Positions 22,725 to 34,607 of a stretch of 64,000 nucleotides of DNA are shown here, in pieces. Source of the stretch: Struthio camelus (taxonomy: Eukaryota; Chordata; Aves; Struthioniformes; Struthionidae). The DNA lies in assembly GCF_040807025.1 (NCBI RefSeq), contig NC_090952.1, forward strand, positions 23,743,068 to 23,807,067, in the 5' to 3' direction. How positions within the stretch are numbered: position 1 is the stretch's first letter; every line of letters begins with the position of its first letter. Made by a program: the position numbers and the translations under genes. The notes below the pieces were generated by a model. The model did no database searches and was not told the origin of the DNA. It saw only the letters and a list, made by a program, of their open reading frames with translations.

Positions 22725-25700
22725 GTGAGTCGCGGCTCGCCGCCTTTGTGCGCGCTCGGCGCGGCGCGGCGCGGCTCGGCGCAGCGGCTCCCCGCAGAGC
22801 CGGCTCGGGGCTCCCGGGCTCGGCCCGGCCCGGCCCGGCTCGGCTCGGCTCCCCGCCGGCGGGGCGGGCCCGCGCCTGTTGCCGGCTCCCCTGCCCGCGG
22901 CGCGCCGGGCGCTGCCTGCCCTTGGGCTGCCTTTGCCCCGCGGGCCGACGCGGCCCCGCGGCCGCCCCAGGGAGGTGACAGAGGAATGATTTTCTCCTCC
23001 TTCTTCACGCTTGTCCCGAGATACTCGCGCATCCCGGGGACGGACAGGAGTGCTGGCAGTCGGCAGCAGTAGGAAATGGTAGCTAATGTGCTCCCACCCA
23101 AAACATTTTTTTTTCTTTTTTCTTTTTTTTTTTTGTTTCATCCTTCATCTCCCTCCCAGGGCTGCTGCTTTTATTTCCCCTTCTGAATGACCTACTGGAC
23201 CGCATTCTCCGCGGAACAAAGGAAGTGCCTTTTTAGCTGGAATCCTCGGAGACCACCAAGGACTCCAGCTCATGCACTGCAATTTCGCACTACTTTCAAC
23301 AATAACAAAAATGCATGACTGAACGGCTCAAAAATGTGGAGTGTTAGAGGCATTCATTTCAGTCTAGGACACTGTCACAACACAGACAGACCCCAAGTAA
23401 ATACCTTTAGACTGCTAATATAGGAGCTGGGGTAATCTTTACCATTGCCGTGCCCTCCAGATATGCATACATTATCCCTTTCACTGACAATACTGAAATG
23501 GTTTCAGTCGGTTGCACTTTTATATTGTCAGACTAATGAGATGCGTTTAGCCTACATCTGTTTGAATAAAATTGAGGGTCCGTTTACTTCTCCAAGAAAT
23601 ATTTTAATGAGAAACGTCTGACTGGATGCAGTTAAAATACTGTTTCTCCTTCACCCTCCCTGCTTACTAAACTGCTCTCTAATAAGCAAGCTTGTGTTTG
23701 GTTTGAGTCCAGCCCTCATCAGTGCACTGTCAGGATATGTGCAGGCTTCCTCGTACACCTGGTATCTGGAAGGTTTGACCTAGTCTTTATTTTATATATT
23801 GTTATTTAAGATGACTTGGTGTGCTTTGGAGGATGTCAGGAATAGATCATGCTGACAGGACTTCCATTTGAGGCTCGAAAGCTGTTGGCAGTTTGACCCT
23901 GTGCTTTTGAAACAAGGGGCCGGAGAAATATGATGAGCAAGGTAAGATTATTTAACAAAAGAGGGGCTTTCTGGAATGACGTGCTTGCTGAAAATATCAG
24001 CTAGGCTATGTTGCTGTTCGCAGGGTGAGGGAAGTCTCTGTGTCTGGCCTCGCTTGGAAAGCAACAGGTCTTGCAAAGTTACATTTGAAATGTCATCCTG
24101 CTCTGAAGGCTATTTCAGAGAGGAGCTCTGAAGTCTTTGAAAGAGGTGCGTCTTGTAAGACATTAAATGTAGCGACCTTCAAGTGCGATTATATTTAAAA
24201 TTAAACCTCGGATAAGGTGCTAAACCTGCTGCATTTTTGTGATTCCTGTAGATAGCTGTAGTTTTGGGGTGTTTCTTGTTTAAAGGCTCCCAATCTCCCC
24301 TCTTGCTGCTCAGCTATGTATGCAACAGGGATGTTAACAGCTGATCTTGCTCTGATTTTGAGCTTTCTGAGCGTGCCAGGCTTCATCTGCCATCGCTTTC
24401 GCTAGGGCCTCATGTAGATGGAGGACCTGACTAATGGAGGTCCCAGTGATCGTTGCTTACAGGGAAATGGCAAAGTGTTATGCCACAAACTCGGTGGGAA
24501 ATACGACCTTTGGTAGCGCGGGAGGCTGAAGCTAGGTCTGACACAAAGGCAAAAGGTTTTTATTGGACAAACCTTGGATTTCAGTTGGTATCCTAGGCAG
24601 GAGATAGTAGTGTGTTTTCATTCACAAGGGTAATACAAAAAATGAATTGAAAATGTTGGCTGATCAGTGAGAACAAGATAAATGTGCGTGAGGGGAAGAG
24701 GTGTGTGTTTTGGCTTGTTTCACACCGGAGTGATTGTGGAAACTGGTGCTTACTGCTTGGTAGCGCTGCTCCGCTCACTGAAGCGTGTTGGCCAAGAACA
24801 GATCGGAGAGTGTTCAACAGGTGGAGATTTGGGGCCGAATGCTGATGGGTTAATGTGCAGAAAGACGGCTTTTATCGTCATGACTCAAGTCCAAAGTCCA
24901 TCTCGTTTTTCTTTCGATTTTTGTTCAGGCTTCACAGATCTTGCTTGATTCTTCCCTTCTCTTGCGGATTGCGTCCTCTTTAGATCACGGTGGTGCATGG
25001 ACAGGAACTTCCTAACACCTTTCCAAAAAGAGATCCTAAAAGTGGTGGCTAATTACCCTTTCGGTAGGCGTAGCCATTTCTTTACTGTCAGAGCACGGAG
25101 TACTGATCCTCCAAAACTGTTGGCCTTGAATTGTTAAAGCAAAGCAGCCAGGTGGTGGGGGTGGACGTGCCCCTGCGCAGAGCTGCGTGACAGCATGTGA
25201 AGCAAAGGAGTCGTTCCATGGTGTAGCAACACCTCACATGGATTTTTTGCCGTATTTATCTTCTTCTGAAGAAGTAGGTGGCTGCAACTTTATTTTTTTT
25301 GGGGGGGAAACCAAATGTTCATTCCAGCAATCTTTTTATCTGTACCAACATTATTTTATTCTTGCTAAATGGCTGTTGCTTGTCCATAATTACCTAGGAG
25401 TTTAACTTAGAATTGGTTTAGACTAGGTTTCAAACCTTATTAGAATAGCCATAAATGAGAGGTTATATCTAGCTGATGTAAGTTGTCATTTTCCTTCTAG
25501 CAAGTTGACAAATACCACTTTAAGGAAAAATTGCACAACTGGTCAACTCATTGTTTGCTTGATAAGACGTGTATGATGTGCTCTTTGTAGTGTAGAATAT
25601 ATCAAAATTGTTTCTTTTTATGTTAACTAGGTGTTAGTGGTGTAAAAAGATATTACTGCTAGAGCTCGGCATGGAAGTGTTTCTGAAGTTCCCTGCTGCA

Positions 25701-28700
25701 CTGCATTGTGTCTGAGTGATCTTTAATGGCTTGTGCACCTCTACCCTGTGATGTGTGCATCTCAGAGCTAATCATGGTGGTGTGATGCAATCTTGCTGCT
25801 ATTGCTTGAGAGGTCAGTGTTTGTGCAGAGCTGTCTGTCTGATGGTGGTGGTCAGTGTTTGAAGCTGTTTCTTTGACGCTTGATGTTGTATAGAAAAATG
25901 AGTAGGTGGCCTGGGGAGCACACCAGCCTTTAATTCACTTGTGTGGCGTTGCTGGTGAGGCAAACCACAGGAGCATACTCTGAGGGCTGGAAGGTGGGAT
26001 GGGGAGCCCAGGGAGGAGATTCGCTCCAAGTGCACTTGTTTCTCCTGCAGATCTCATGAAAGAAAACCAGCCCCTAAACCCTTCCTTTCTCATCCAATGC
26101 ACCATTTCTTCCTTGCTTTATAATAGCAGAGGCTGCATTTTCAGGAATTTTTCGTTAAAATGGGATGAAGGTGGCTGCGTCATGTCAGATGTGCAGCGCA
26201 AGAAGAGAGAACGATGTGGGAACACGTGTTCGGTGGGAGAACTGGGAGGATTTAGGTCTGGATTCACTTTGCAGGAGCTGGCTGTCGTTGCTGGCAGGGG
26301 AAAGAGTAGTGACCTAAGGGTGGGGATGTGGCAGGAGGTCTTAAACTGCATGCCCATTTGAGGGAGCTGTGGGAGTCCCCATCTCATCTATGTGCTGTGG
26401 CCATGGATTAGTGAAGAGGAGTTCTCTGCCTCTGGTACGGGTCGTTCCCCAAGGCCTGGCAGGGGTGGTGTGTTGACTGTGTATGCCTTGGAAGGAGGTT
26501 AATGGAAGTCTCAACCTCTTTTTGTAGGAAAAGTGGGGATTTCTCAAAGTGTGTGGGAGTTTTTACGTTTGAAGCTTCTCGAGTGAAGGACGTAGCTCAT
26601 GAAGATCTTATTCTACAGCTGTTGCCACTCACTTAGTTCAAGTGCTACTCAGAAAGTGTTATTCTTTATTGCATCCCTGTGTCTAGCTTGTGGTGATGAT
26701 AGAGCAAACTCCCTGGGAGCGACCATCTGCAGCGGTCGCTTAAACCAGTCGGTCTGGTGTGGCTGCAGAATAAAATGCAAAGTGAGCTGGTGGCACCATG
26801 AAACCCCAGTAGGTGGCTGTGATTAAAAACAAAAAAACTCTAACCTTTCTTAGAACTGAGGCTCCTTCTTGCCCTCAGGTGTGAAATAGATGGAAATTTC
26901 TTCCCCTTTCCTGCTAATTGTAGGAAATAAATGTTTCTTTTCCCTGATTTAAAAAGAAGAAATTTCTCGCCCATCAGTGAAAGGCGTATCAGTTAACCTG
27001 TGAGTTTCCTACAGAAAAGCAATGCAATCCATCTACAGCATTGCTGTTCTGTTTTCTTTTTAGGTGGATTTCACGATGGCTTGGAGGCAGATGCAAATGG
27101 AAAACACACTGTTGGAAAGCGCAGAGAGAGTCTGCCTTTGCAGGGAGCTAAACGCCAGTAATACTCCATATTCAATCTTTATTAAAGATGCTGTGTGTAA
27201 TCTTTGTCTCTCTATTTAAACCAAATTAATGGAACAACTGCATTTATTCATCGGGAGTGATTGAAAGCCGTTTGTTCATTTGGGACTCATGGGATTTTGC
27301 CCAGAGTAACTTTTGCAGGGGGGCCCAAATGTCTGCTGCTTGTTGTGCACTGGTTGTCAACTGGGTGCTGCTGTTGGTGCTCACCCAGGTGTACCCTCTT
27401 GGTTGATGGAAGGGCACTCTGTTGGCATTGCTTTTTTATATGTAAACTTCAGCAAATGTGTTTCTAGTAGTTGATGTGCTTCTCTTCCGTGTGGCTTCTT
27501 CCAACAGAGAAACCATTTCTGGATCTTTCCCAGAATTGTCATCTGGCACTGCTGATCTTGTTGAAGCCTGTTCACAGGGGACAGCTCCTGGACTCATTTT
27601 AGTGTGAGGAGTACAAGATAGTGCCTCGTCCTCTTTGCCTCCGAGTTACTTCTTGCCCTTTTGAAGGAGCGGAACTACTGGGCCATGGGCCGTAGCGGGG
27701 ACCTTGTGCTCTGCAACGACTTTCATAGTCCACTGAAGGCCATAGCCCTTAAATCTAGGGTGGGTTCTCAAACTCTTGCCCAGCATGTATTAATAGAGCA
27801 ATTGTCTGACCGCCCGTGGGTGGGGAAGTAACCGTCGGCGAACGTCCTTGCGGCGAACGCAAGTACTCGCATGGAAAAGTAAATGAGAAAATCGCTTGAA
27901 GTATTTTTAGCTGCTTCTAATGTCATTTAGCAACTGGAAAGAGCGAGGAGAGGGGGGGAGCTGGCATGGCGCGACGAGCCCGCTGTCCGCAGGCCACTGG
28001 CAGGCGCCCCGTGGAGCGCTCGCTGCTGCGTGGGGCCGTCGCTCAGAGACCCGTTTGATCGGAGCCAGGGACGGCCTCCAAGTGACTCACTTCTCCGGCT
28101 GTTGCTCGTGTGGGACGCTACTTTCTCTCTCTCAGTCTTCAGTGCAGCGTCTTGTTCGACTACAGCAGCGCATTATGTCCTCGCAGACTGCAGCGTTAAG
28201 CATGTGGTTAACAGCAACTGCTCGCAGTGGTCCAGGCTGAGTGGGAGTATCGTTTTCCTTGGCAGACACTTCATAGAAAGTACTGTTTTTTCTGCCAGAA
28301 TAAGCAGTCATTACATTCCATACAATTCATAGTCAAATTATTATCTATTGTTAAAATTGCCTTAATTATCAGATGTTTCCTTAGACATGTGGCTGTTTTT
28401 TAAAAGCCTGAATAGGAGTGTGTACATTGTGCAGGAGGCCTGAGCTACACAATGTTTTTAGTACTGTTTTGTAATTTCAGAGAGATTTTCTGTGGCTTTC
28501 ATATGTCAACAGACTTTTTGGTCTCGCTGAGGCTGCACCAGAGCAAGGCGGGCGCAGCGGCGAGCGCCGCGGGAGCGGGCTGGCCTCGGCCCGAAGCGGG
28601 CGCTTGGGGTGGGCTTCGTGATTTATCCTTCATATGTGATGAAGGGAAGAAGTTCAGACTAAAGCGTCATTGCTGTGTGTGAGCAGATGGCTCTGGTGGC

Positions 28701-29240
28701 AGAAGATCCCAGCCAAGCCTTTTTCGTTCGTGGAGGTGGCGGTTGTGTCTGCCCTGGAAGGATGGGATAGGCAGGAGGTTTGGAGGGGTCCGAAGTTACT
28801 ACGGTCTGCTTCTCTGGCAGCCAGCGTCATAGGTGGTGTTGGGGTGCTGGTGTCCGCAATCCTGACCCGCTCCGTGGCGTTGATATGTGGTTGGTGCTGA
28901 CCCTATGGTCCTCTGCATGTGCAACCTCTTCCCGACCGTGGTGGCACACCCCGTGGATGGAGAAGGGCTGGCGGCGTTTCTCAAGAAAAGTCAGCTTTGC
29001 AAGGCTGGACGAGCGAATCTCACCTCCCTTCCCCCTCGTAAGTGGAGGGGTGCTGGCCGCATGGTGGTAGCACACACATGCATTGAGTTGCACGGCCTCA
29101 GTGTTTCATCTCTCTCTCCTACTCCCAGAAGGTTTGGGCAGTGTCGTGGCAGAGCATCCGAGTTATCCTGCTGTAAAATCCCGCGCCTCCTCCCAGCAGA
29201 GGAGCGACTCTCTGGGGCTGATTCCCTGCTTTTGTTCTGC

Positions 29241-29275
29241 TTTTTTTTTTTTTTTTTTGGGGGGGGGTGGGGGGG
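29241..29275. repeat. Compound homopolymer T18-G9-T-G7
   Basis: Eighteen T are followed directly by nine G, one T and seven G. It is one of several Tn-Gn (or complementary Cn-An) junctions in the intron. The G-rich part may form a quadruplex and is a hard sequencing target. Confidence 0.95.
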
Positions 29276-31340
29276 CAAGGAAATTCTTGTTAGCCAAAAA
29301 GGTCAGGGTGTGCCCCTCCTCCTCGGCTCCCGGGGGAAGGCGGCAGCGGGAGAGCGGGTTGCTAGTGCTGGTCTCCGGGGTAATAACCTCCTCGCATTCC
29401 TCACATTCTTTGTGCTTTCTCTTTCTTTTGAGATTATGAAGATAACTTCCTTCTCCCTATTGCTTAGCAATGCGATGGCTCGGGAGAGCTCTTAAATTTC
29501 CCCTCCTCGCTCCCTAAATTATCCTGCGTGCTCTTTCCCCGCAGCAAACGCTTCCAGCAGCCTGGCAGAGACGGCTTTCGCTGTTTGCTGTGATTTGTGC
29601 ACCTCAAAGACCGCCGCTTGTTCCTGCGTTATTATTTTTTTTAATTGCCAAGCATGCTTTAATTAAAAGAGAATGATTTTGTGTTGTAGCCCGTCTTACC
29701 TGCTTCCTGGTTTGTTATAGACTTTTTTTTTTTTCCCCCCAGTGTTTCGTGAAGCTCCTTTGCTTTTCCAGCAGAAGTTTCGGGAGGGCTGTCTCCCTCC
29801 GTGCTTTTCTCTGCCCGCTTCCCCGCGCGGGCGCCCTGTGCGCGCAGCTGACTCAAATGCCGTGTTTTTTCCTGGGAATTTTATTCTCGTTTAGATCTTT
29901 TTCTGGATGGAGAAGGGAGCTCAGAGAAAAAGCGACGCGTTGGCAAGAGAGGAGCCCGTGAATTAGCCGCCGGTGAGGAGCGAGCCGAGGTTTTCCTGCG
30001 CAGCTCGGCTGGTGTCGGCCACGTGGGCTGCGGCGGCAGACGTGGCCTCCGAGGGGCCGCAGCTACGCGGTCGTTCCTGGGACGGCTTCCTCCGTCTGTG
30101 GGACGCGGGAAGGGGGGCTGTGCGGGGTGACGGGAGAGGAGCGGCGGTGCCAAAACGCCGTGCCGCGTGGCCCAGGTAGCCAAAGGTGGCCAAGGAAAGA
30201 GCGGTCTAGATCCCGCGAAACGATGGAGCTGGTGCTTAAAAAGAGTATATGCGTGCGTGGGTACGTGCCGGATGGGGTTATTCGTCGTCAAGGTTTGGCC
30301 AATATGGATTTTGCTGTGGAAGTAGGGTCGTGGTGCCTCTTTCCCAAAGTGAAGCGAATGGCCCGATTCCTCTCCCCTTCCTCCCCCGTGAAGCGCTCTT
30401 AGAAATACTTATTTTTTGTTCGTCTTTTAAGCAGAAAAATAACATCTGTCTGCTTGCGCTCTGCTGCTCGGTTTTTCTGTGGTTTGCATGTTCAGTGGTG
30501 GATGGACCCAGGTGAGCGCGAGTTCGTCGTGAAGGACGTCTCGCTTCCTCAAAGGGTGCTTTTTTGGCTTAGAAAAGGTGCGTGGTCAGGAGAGAGGACT
30601 GACGGGGCTGGAAGGAGTATTTCCCTTAGTGGTTCCAATTTAGAAGTGGGGAATTGTCTGGATTTTAAGCAAGTTCAGATGGGAGCAAACAATGATGAAA
30701 TGTTTCAAGTATGTTTCAACATTTTTGCGGGAATAGGAACTGTTCTTATACCGGCTAGGTTGCAGCTTTCGGGAGGCAAAAATATGTGGCCCTTACACAT
30801 TGTCAGCATTGTCGCTGGTTTTTTTTTCTTTTCTTTTTTTTTTTTTTTTAAATGCTCATAGGAAATTGGCTTTGGTAATTGAGTTTCTACAGAACCACAA
30901 TCTCCAATAGCTGTTCCTTTCCAGAGGTCATGGGTAGGTTAGTTAAAGTAATGTGCAGTAGATTTAACCTCTTGTGGTTTGTCGGGCTCTTCTAGAAATT
31001 ACTGGTGATTTGGGGTGGAGGGAGTGCGTGACAACTCTACTGGAACACCCCCGACGTCAGGGTGCCTGGTTTTTGGGGAGCTCTGACCGCTCGCCTGGAG
31101 AAGGCGCCTTGTGGGACGCGCAGGTCTGGGTCGGGTCACGCTCGCTTCGGAAAGGGTGCTTACAGCCTTCGCGGCCCGTTGCCTTTCCTTGCGAACGATG
31201 CTGAAGACAACGCGTGCGGGGTGTGTACCTGCGGCGAAGTATCGCGGCCTCCCGCTTGGAAACACCTGGGTGCTCCGGCTGTAGCACCGCTCGGCTGGCG
31301 CGGCTCGGGGGCACTGGAGCCGGGGTCCTCCCAAAGAGGG

Positions 31341-31676
31341 ACGGGGCGGAGGGGAGACGGTCGTGCTGGGGCGGAGGGGAGATGGTTGCTTGCTCCAGGG
31401 CAGAAGGGGAGATGGTCGCGCTGGGGTGGTGAGGGAGGTGGTGCTTGCTCTGGGGTGGAGGGGAGGTGGACGCACTGGAGCGGAGGGGGAGATGTTCGCT
31501 TGCTCCGGGGCAGCGGGGGAGAAGTTCGCTTGCTCATGCGGCGGAGGGGGAGATGGTCGCTTGCTTTGGGGGCAGAGGGATGATGTTCACTCTGGGGCGG
31601 CAGGGAGATGGTTGCATTGGGGGAGATGGTTGCTTGCTCTGGGGCAGCGGGGGAGACGGTCGCTCTGGGGCAGAGG
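31341..31676. repeat. Degenerate G-rich minisatellite, about 12 copies of 25-30 bp
   Basis: Tandem units on the theme GGGGCGGAGGGGAGATGGTCG, with or without a CTTGCT segment before CTGGGG. There are two length classes, about 25-26 bp and 29-30 bp. The first six units alternate short-long, giving a dimer of about 55 bp; later units break the alternation. The copies are diverged, so the array is not very young. Long open frames on both strands across the array are products of the repeat. Confidence 0.85.
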
Positions 31677-32479
31677 AGCAGCAGCAGGCAGGGACACTAT
31701 TGCAATAGCAGTGCAGGAACCTGCTGTTGGCCGCCTGCCTCTGCCAGCCAAGAGGTGTCCCTGCTCTGCAGCGGCACCCTCATCGCACCCTCATCCCACT
31801 GTACCCAGCACCCCTGCCCCAAATGGCTCCTCGTTTTAGGCTGAAGCATGTGGGGTTGGGAGCGTTGGTGTTGGAGCAGGCTCTTTGGGCTAGCTGGCGC
31901 TTGGCCAGGGCAGGAGAAGACAGGCATGGTGGAAAACACAAATACGAATGAAAAAAAAGCATCGGAAACAAACCCCGAGGGCTGACCCGCTGCCTTGCGC
32001 CGCACCGGTCGCCGTTCGTGGCAGCAGGCTTGGGGCTGCTCGGGAAGGGCGGCAGTGCCCCTTCCTTGCAGATACCTTGGGGTTGGGGGATGTGCTGGCA
32101 AAAAAAGCCAGCTTTAAGAAATTACGAGTTGGAGCTTTAGCGTGGTAGCACTGACAATTAGGTAGAAAAAGCTCCGTGTTGCCAGCTACAATGACAGGTG
32201 GTGATAAATCACTGTTGGCTGGTGCTGCAGGTTCTAATAATGGTGTTTTAAAAAAGATTACGTGGGTTTTAATACAAACTTTTTACTTCTTTATACTGTC
32301 CTTTATGGGCTCTCTTTTAAAGAGCTGAGCCCGCTTTGATTCAACATTCTTGGAATATAAAGGCAGAGCCAGGATTTTACTGGGCTGAAATGCAGTTTTT
32401 GCTTCTCTGAAAAGTGCAGGGATCTTGTTTGAATGTCTTTATAGCCAGTTGGCTGGAAGTATTCGTTTTACTAGGAAGC

Positions 32480-32539
32480 TTGCTTTTTTTTTTCTTTCTT
32501 TTTCTTTTCTTTTTCTTTTTTTTTCTTTTTTTTTTTTTA
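32480..32539. repeat. T/C-rich polypyrimidine tract
   Basis: About 60 bp of T runs with single C interruptions (TTTC/TTTTC-like), ending TTTTTAAGGTAA. It resembles a decayed poly(T) or TTTC microsatellite. No transposon body was recognised beside it. Confidence 0.85.
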
Positions 32540-33299
32540 AGGTAACTTTGCCCTGTGGAAGATTAAAGAGCCAAAGCAGATCCGCTCAGCTCCAGCGGGT
32601 GCTATTAAAAGGAAATTAGTTTGCAATAGGGAGAGACTCTACATTTGCAGCAGCAAGAAGGGGGGGAGACAACCCTGTGAACGCTCTCGGCGCTTTCTGG
32701 GCCTGTTCCCGTGCGAGAGGACAGGGCGTTGATGTGATCAAGGCAAGCAGAGCAGTTACAAGCCTGATGGGAAAGAGTTGCCCCGCTCGTTGGGTGCGCG
32801 CAGCTTTCTCCTGCTGGGATTTGCAGGAGGAAAGTGGGGGGACCGTTGCTCTTCCCGGGGAGCGTTCGTCACTCGAGCACGGGAAAAGGAGCGCTTGTCC
32901 GTGGGATGTTGGTGAGCTGCGAGGGGTGGGCTGGGGTGGCCCGGGCCCGGCTGGGCTGAGATGAGAGGTATGCTCTGAACACGTGATAGCTACGGCGTGG
33001 CGATGGTGGGCGTCAGGAGCCGCGTCCCAGCGCTCGGGTGAGCGGGCAGCGCTGCGCCACCGGTTCCGTTTGGACCGATGCAAAACAAACAAACTTCTCC
33101 TTGATTTTTTTTTTTTTTTTTTCCGGATTCAGACCTGAAGCTGAGGGTGCCGTAGGCCCATATGCTTTTCTTCTTTGCAGCAGGGCGGGTGGGGGGGGGA
33201 GGAAATTGCTTTGATAGTGTCTGCTAATGAATCAGTGCTGTTTACACAATAATTGTGGTTAGCTTTCATTAGCTCTGGCAATGAGCTTGCTTTCTTTCA

Positions 33300-34110
33300 G
33301 CCGGCTCGCTCGTTGACGCAGATTTCTGTGCTCCTACCTGCGCTCGTGACGCCCGGCCTCGGCCAGGCCGTGAGACCCTGCGCCGGGGCATCTCAGCCCT
33401 TCGCCTGGTCCGGAGCGGTGCAGAGCTTCAGACCTGCTGATTGCCAGGGAGAGGAAGCGAAGGAGACTTTTTTTTTTTTTTAAAAATTGCCAAAGCAACG
33501 TCTTGAAGGATCCAGGGAGCGCTTCGAAGGCTAGCAGCAGGTTAGCGGAGCTGGGTTTCGCTCCGGTTTGAGGCATTGCTCGGTTTCGGCTCTGCTGGAA
33601 GGAAGGAAGCCTACGGACAGATCTCATCGGCGGCAGGAGGGGCGCCCGGCCGCGCGCGGTGTCGGAGCCCCCGTCTCCGGCAGCGAGCGCCCGTCGCGGG
33701 CAGCGCTGGCGCGGCCGGAGCTGCGGCGTTAGGCGCTGCAGCCGGACCTTGACAGAGGGCTTGTTTGCTTTCCGTGTCCGCGCGGCTTTCAGCGGTGGGG
33801 TTAGCGCGCGTGCGATCGGCCGCCGCCGTCTGCTTGCGGGAGCTGGCGCGCGCGTGGGCAGCCGCGCTAGCACCGCAGGGTAAAGCCCGACACGCATCTC
33901 TTACTAAATAAATAAACGCCACTGGAAGGAGAAGACGCTAGCTCGAGCGGTGGGCTCGAGAGCAGACCCCGCAGGCCGTGCCCGCAGTCGAGGCACAAAC
34001 GGCGCAGCCCCTCGAGCGAGCTTCGGTGTCGTCACGCAGCCCCAGCGCCGGTTCAGAGCGCGGCGGCGCGCGGCCGGGGTGTGCTGCCGGGGTAGCAGAT
34101 GGCAGGCTGG
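33300..34110. promoter_or_regulatory. Orphan CpG-rich patch in GPC4 intron 1
   Basis: A GC-rich segment dense in CG dinucleotides, strongest at about 33620-33880 and 33950-34110. It lies about 11 kb downstream of the GPC4 start, is followed by a CR1 insertion and then by further CpG-rich DNA at about 34490-34560 and 34640-34880. No exon or start codon with coding support was found. Candidate roles are an intronic enhancer, an alternative promoter or a non-coding RNA promoter. The limits are visual estimates. Confidence 0.5.
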
Positions 34111-34269
34111 AGGAAGGCCACGTGCGTCACTCACTCCAATGACTTTTTCTTTGGAAATACGCTTGGAGGGATTTGTTGACAAAACCTTCCCCCCCCCCCC
34201 CTCGTCCCTTCTGCCCCGTTCTCGCAGCCCTTCGCATCAGCTCGCCCCTGCGCCGCCGTGGGCTTCCTA

Positions 34270-34477
34270 AACCTGAGAAAAAACTTCTTCACTGTGAGGG
34301 TGACAGAGCACTGGACCAGGTTGCCCAGAGAGGTAGTGGAGTCTCCTTCCCTGGAGATATTCAAAACCCGTCAGGATGTGACCCTGGGCAATATGCTGTA
34401 GAGGGCCCTGCTGGAGCAGGGAGGTTGGGCTAGATGATCTCCAGAGGTCCCTGCCAACCTCAACCATTCCGTGATTC
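34270..34477 (+). mobile_element. CR1 LINE, 5'-truncated 3' tail
   Basis: About 208 bp recognised from the characteristic avian CR1 3' end. The order is AAAAACTTCTTCACTGTGAG, then GTGACAGAGCACTGGACCAG, then CCCAGAGAGGTAGTGGAGTC, then GGAGATATTCAAAACCCGTC, then TTGGGCTAGATGATCTCCAG, then AGGTCCCTGCCAACCTCAAC. It ends ATTCCGTGATTC, close to the CR1 terminal ATTCTGTGAT repeat. It covers only the end of ORF2 and the 3' UTR, so it is non-autonomous. Severe 5' truncation is normal for CR1. It points to a bird genome. Confidence 0.93.
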
Positions 34478-34571
34478 CTTCTCCGCGGGCAGGTCTCTAC
34501 CCGGTCGGATGCTGCCGCCCGGCTGGAGGGACGCGGAGATGCCCCAAGGTCCCCTGCGGCCGGCCTGCAGC

Positions 34572-34607
34572 TAATAAAAGTTAGAACATAGCTCTCTACT
34601 TTTATTA
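34572..34607. repeat. Perfect 10-bp inverted repeat with 16-bp loop
   Basis: Arms TAATAAAAGT (34572-34581) and ACTTTTATTA (34598-34607) are exact reverse complements around a 16-bp spacer. Each strand carries AATAAA in its 5' arm, so the structure could act as a poly(A) signal in both directions, or be coincidental in A/T-rich DNA. Confidence 0.7.

Larger units (their letters stand above)
21840..22980 (+). promoter_or_regulatory. GPC4: GPC4 CpG-island promoter and 5' UTR region
   Basis: A dense CpG island surrounds GPC4 exon 1. GC boxes cluster at 22119-22134 (GGGGCGGGGCGGGGCG). A TCC-rich pyrimidine tract follows at about 22290-22330, and GGCCCC-type repeats lie at about 22478-22530, just upstream of the ATG. 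No TATA box was seen, which fits a broad CpG-island promoter with dispersed starts. The transcription start cannot be placed from sequence alone. The island continues about 250 bp into intron 1, where CGGCC/CGGCT repeats occur near 22820-22850. Confidence 0.85.

Noticed and set aside
31062-31839. Gly/Arg/Glu-rich frames of 158-173 codons and antisense partners
   Set aside because: They are translations of the G-rich minisatellite, with no homology and variable unit length.
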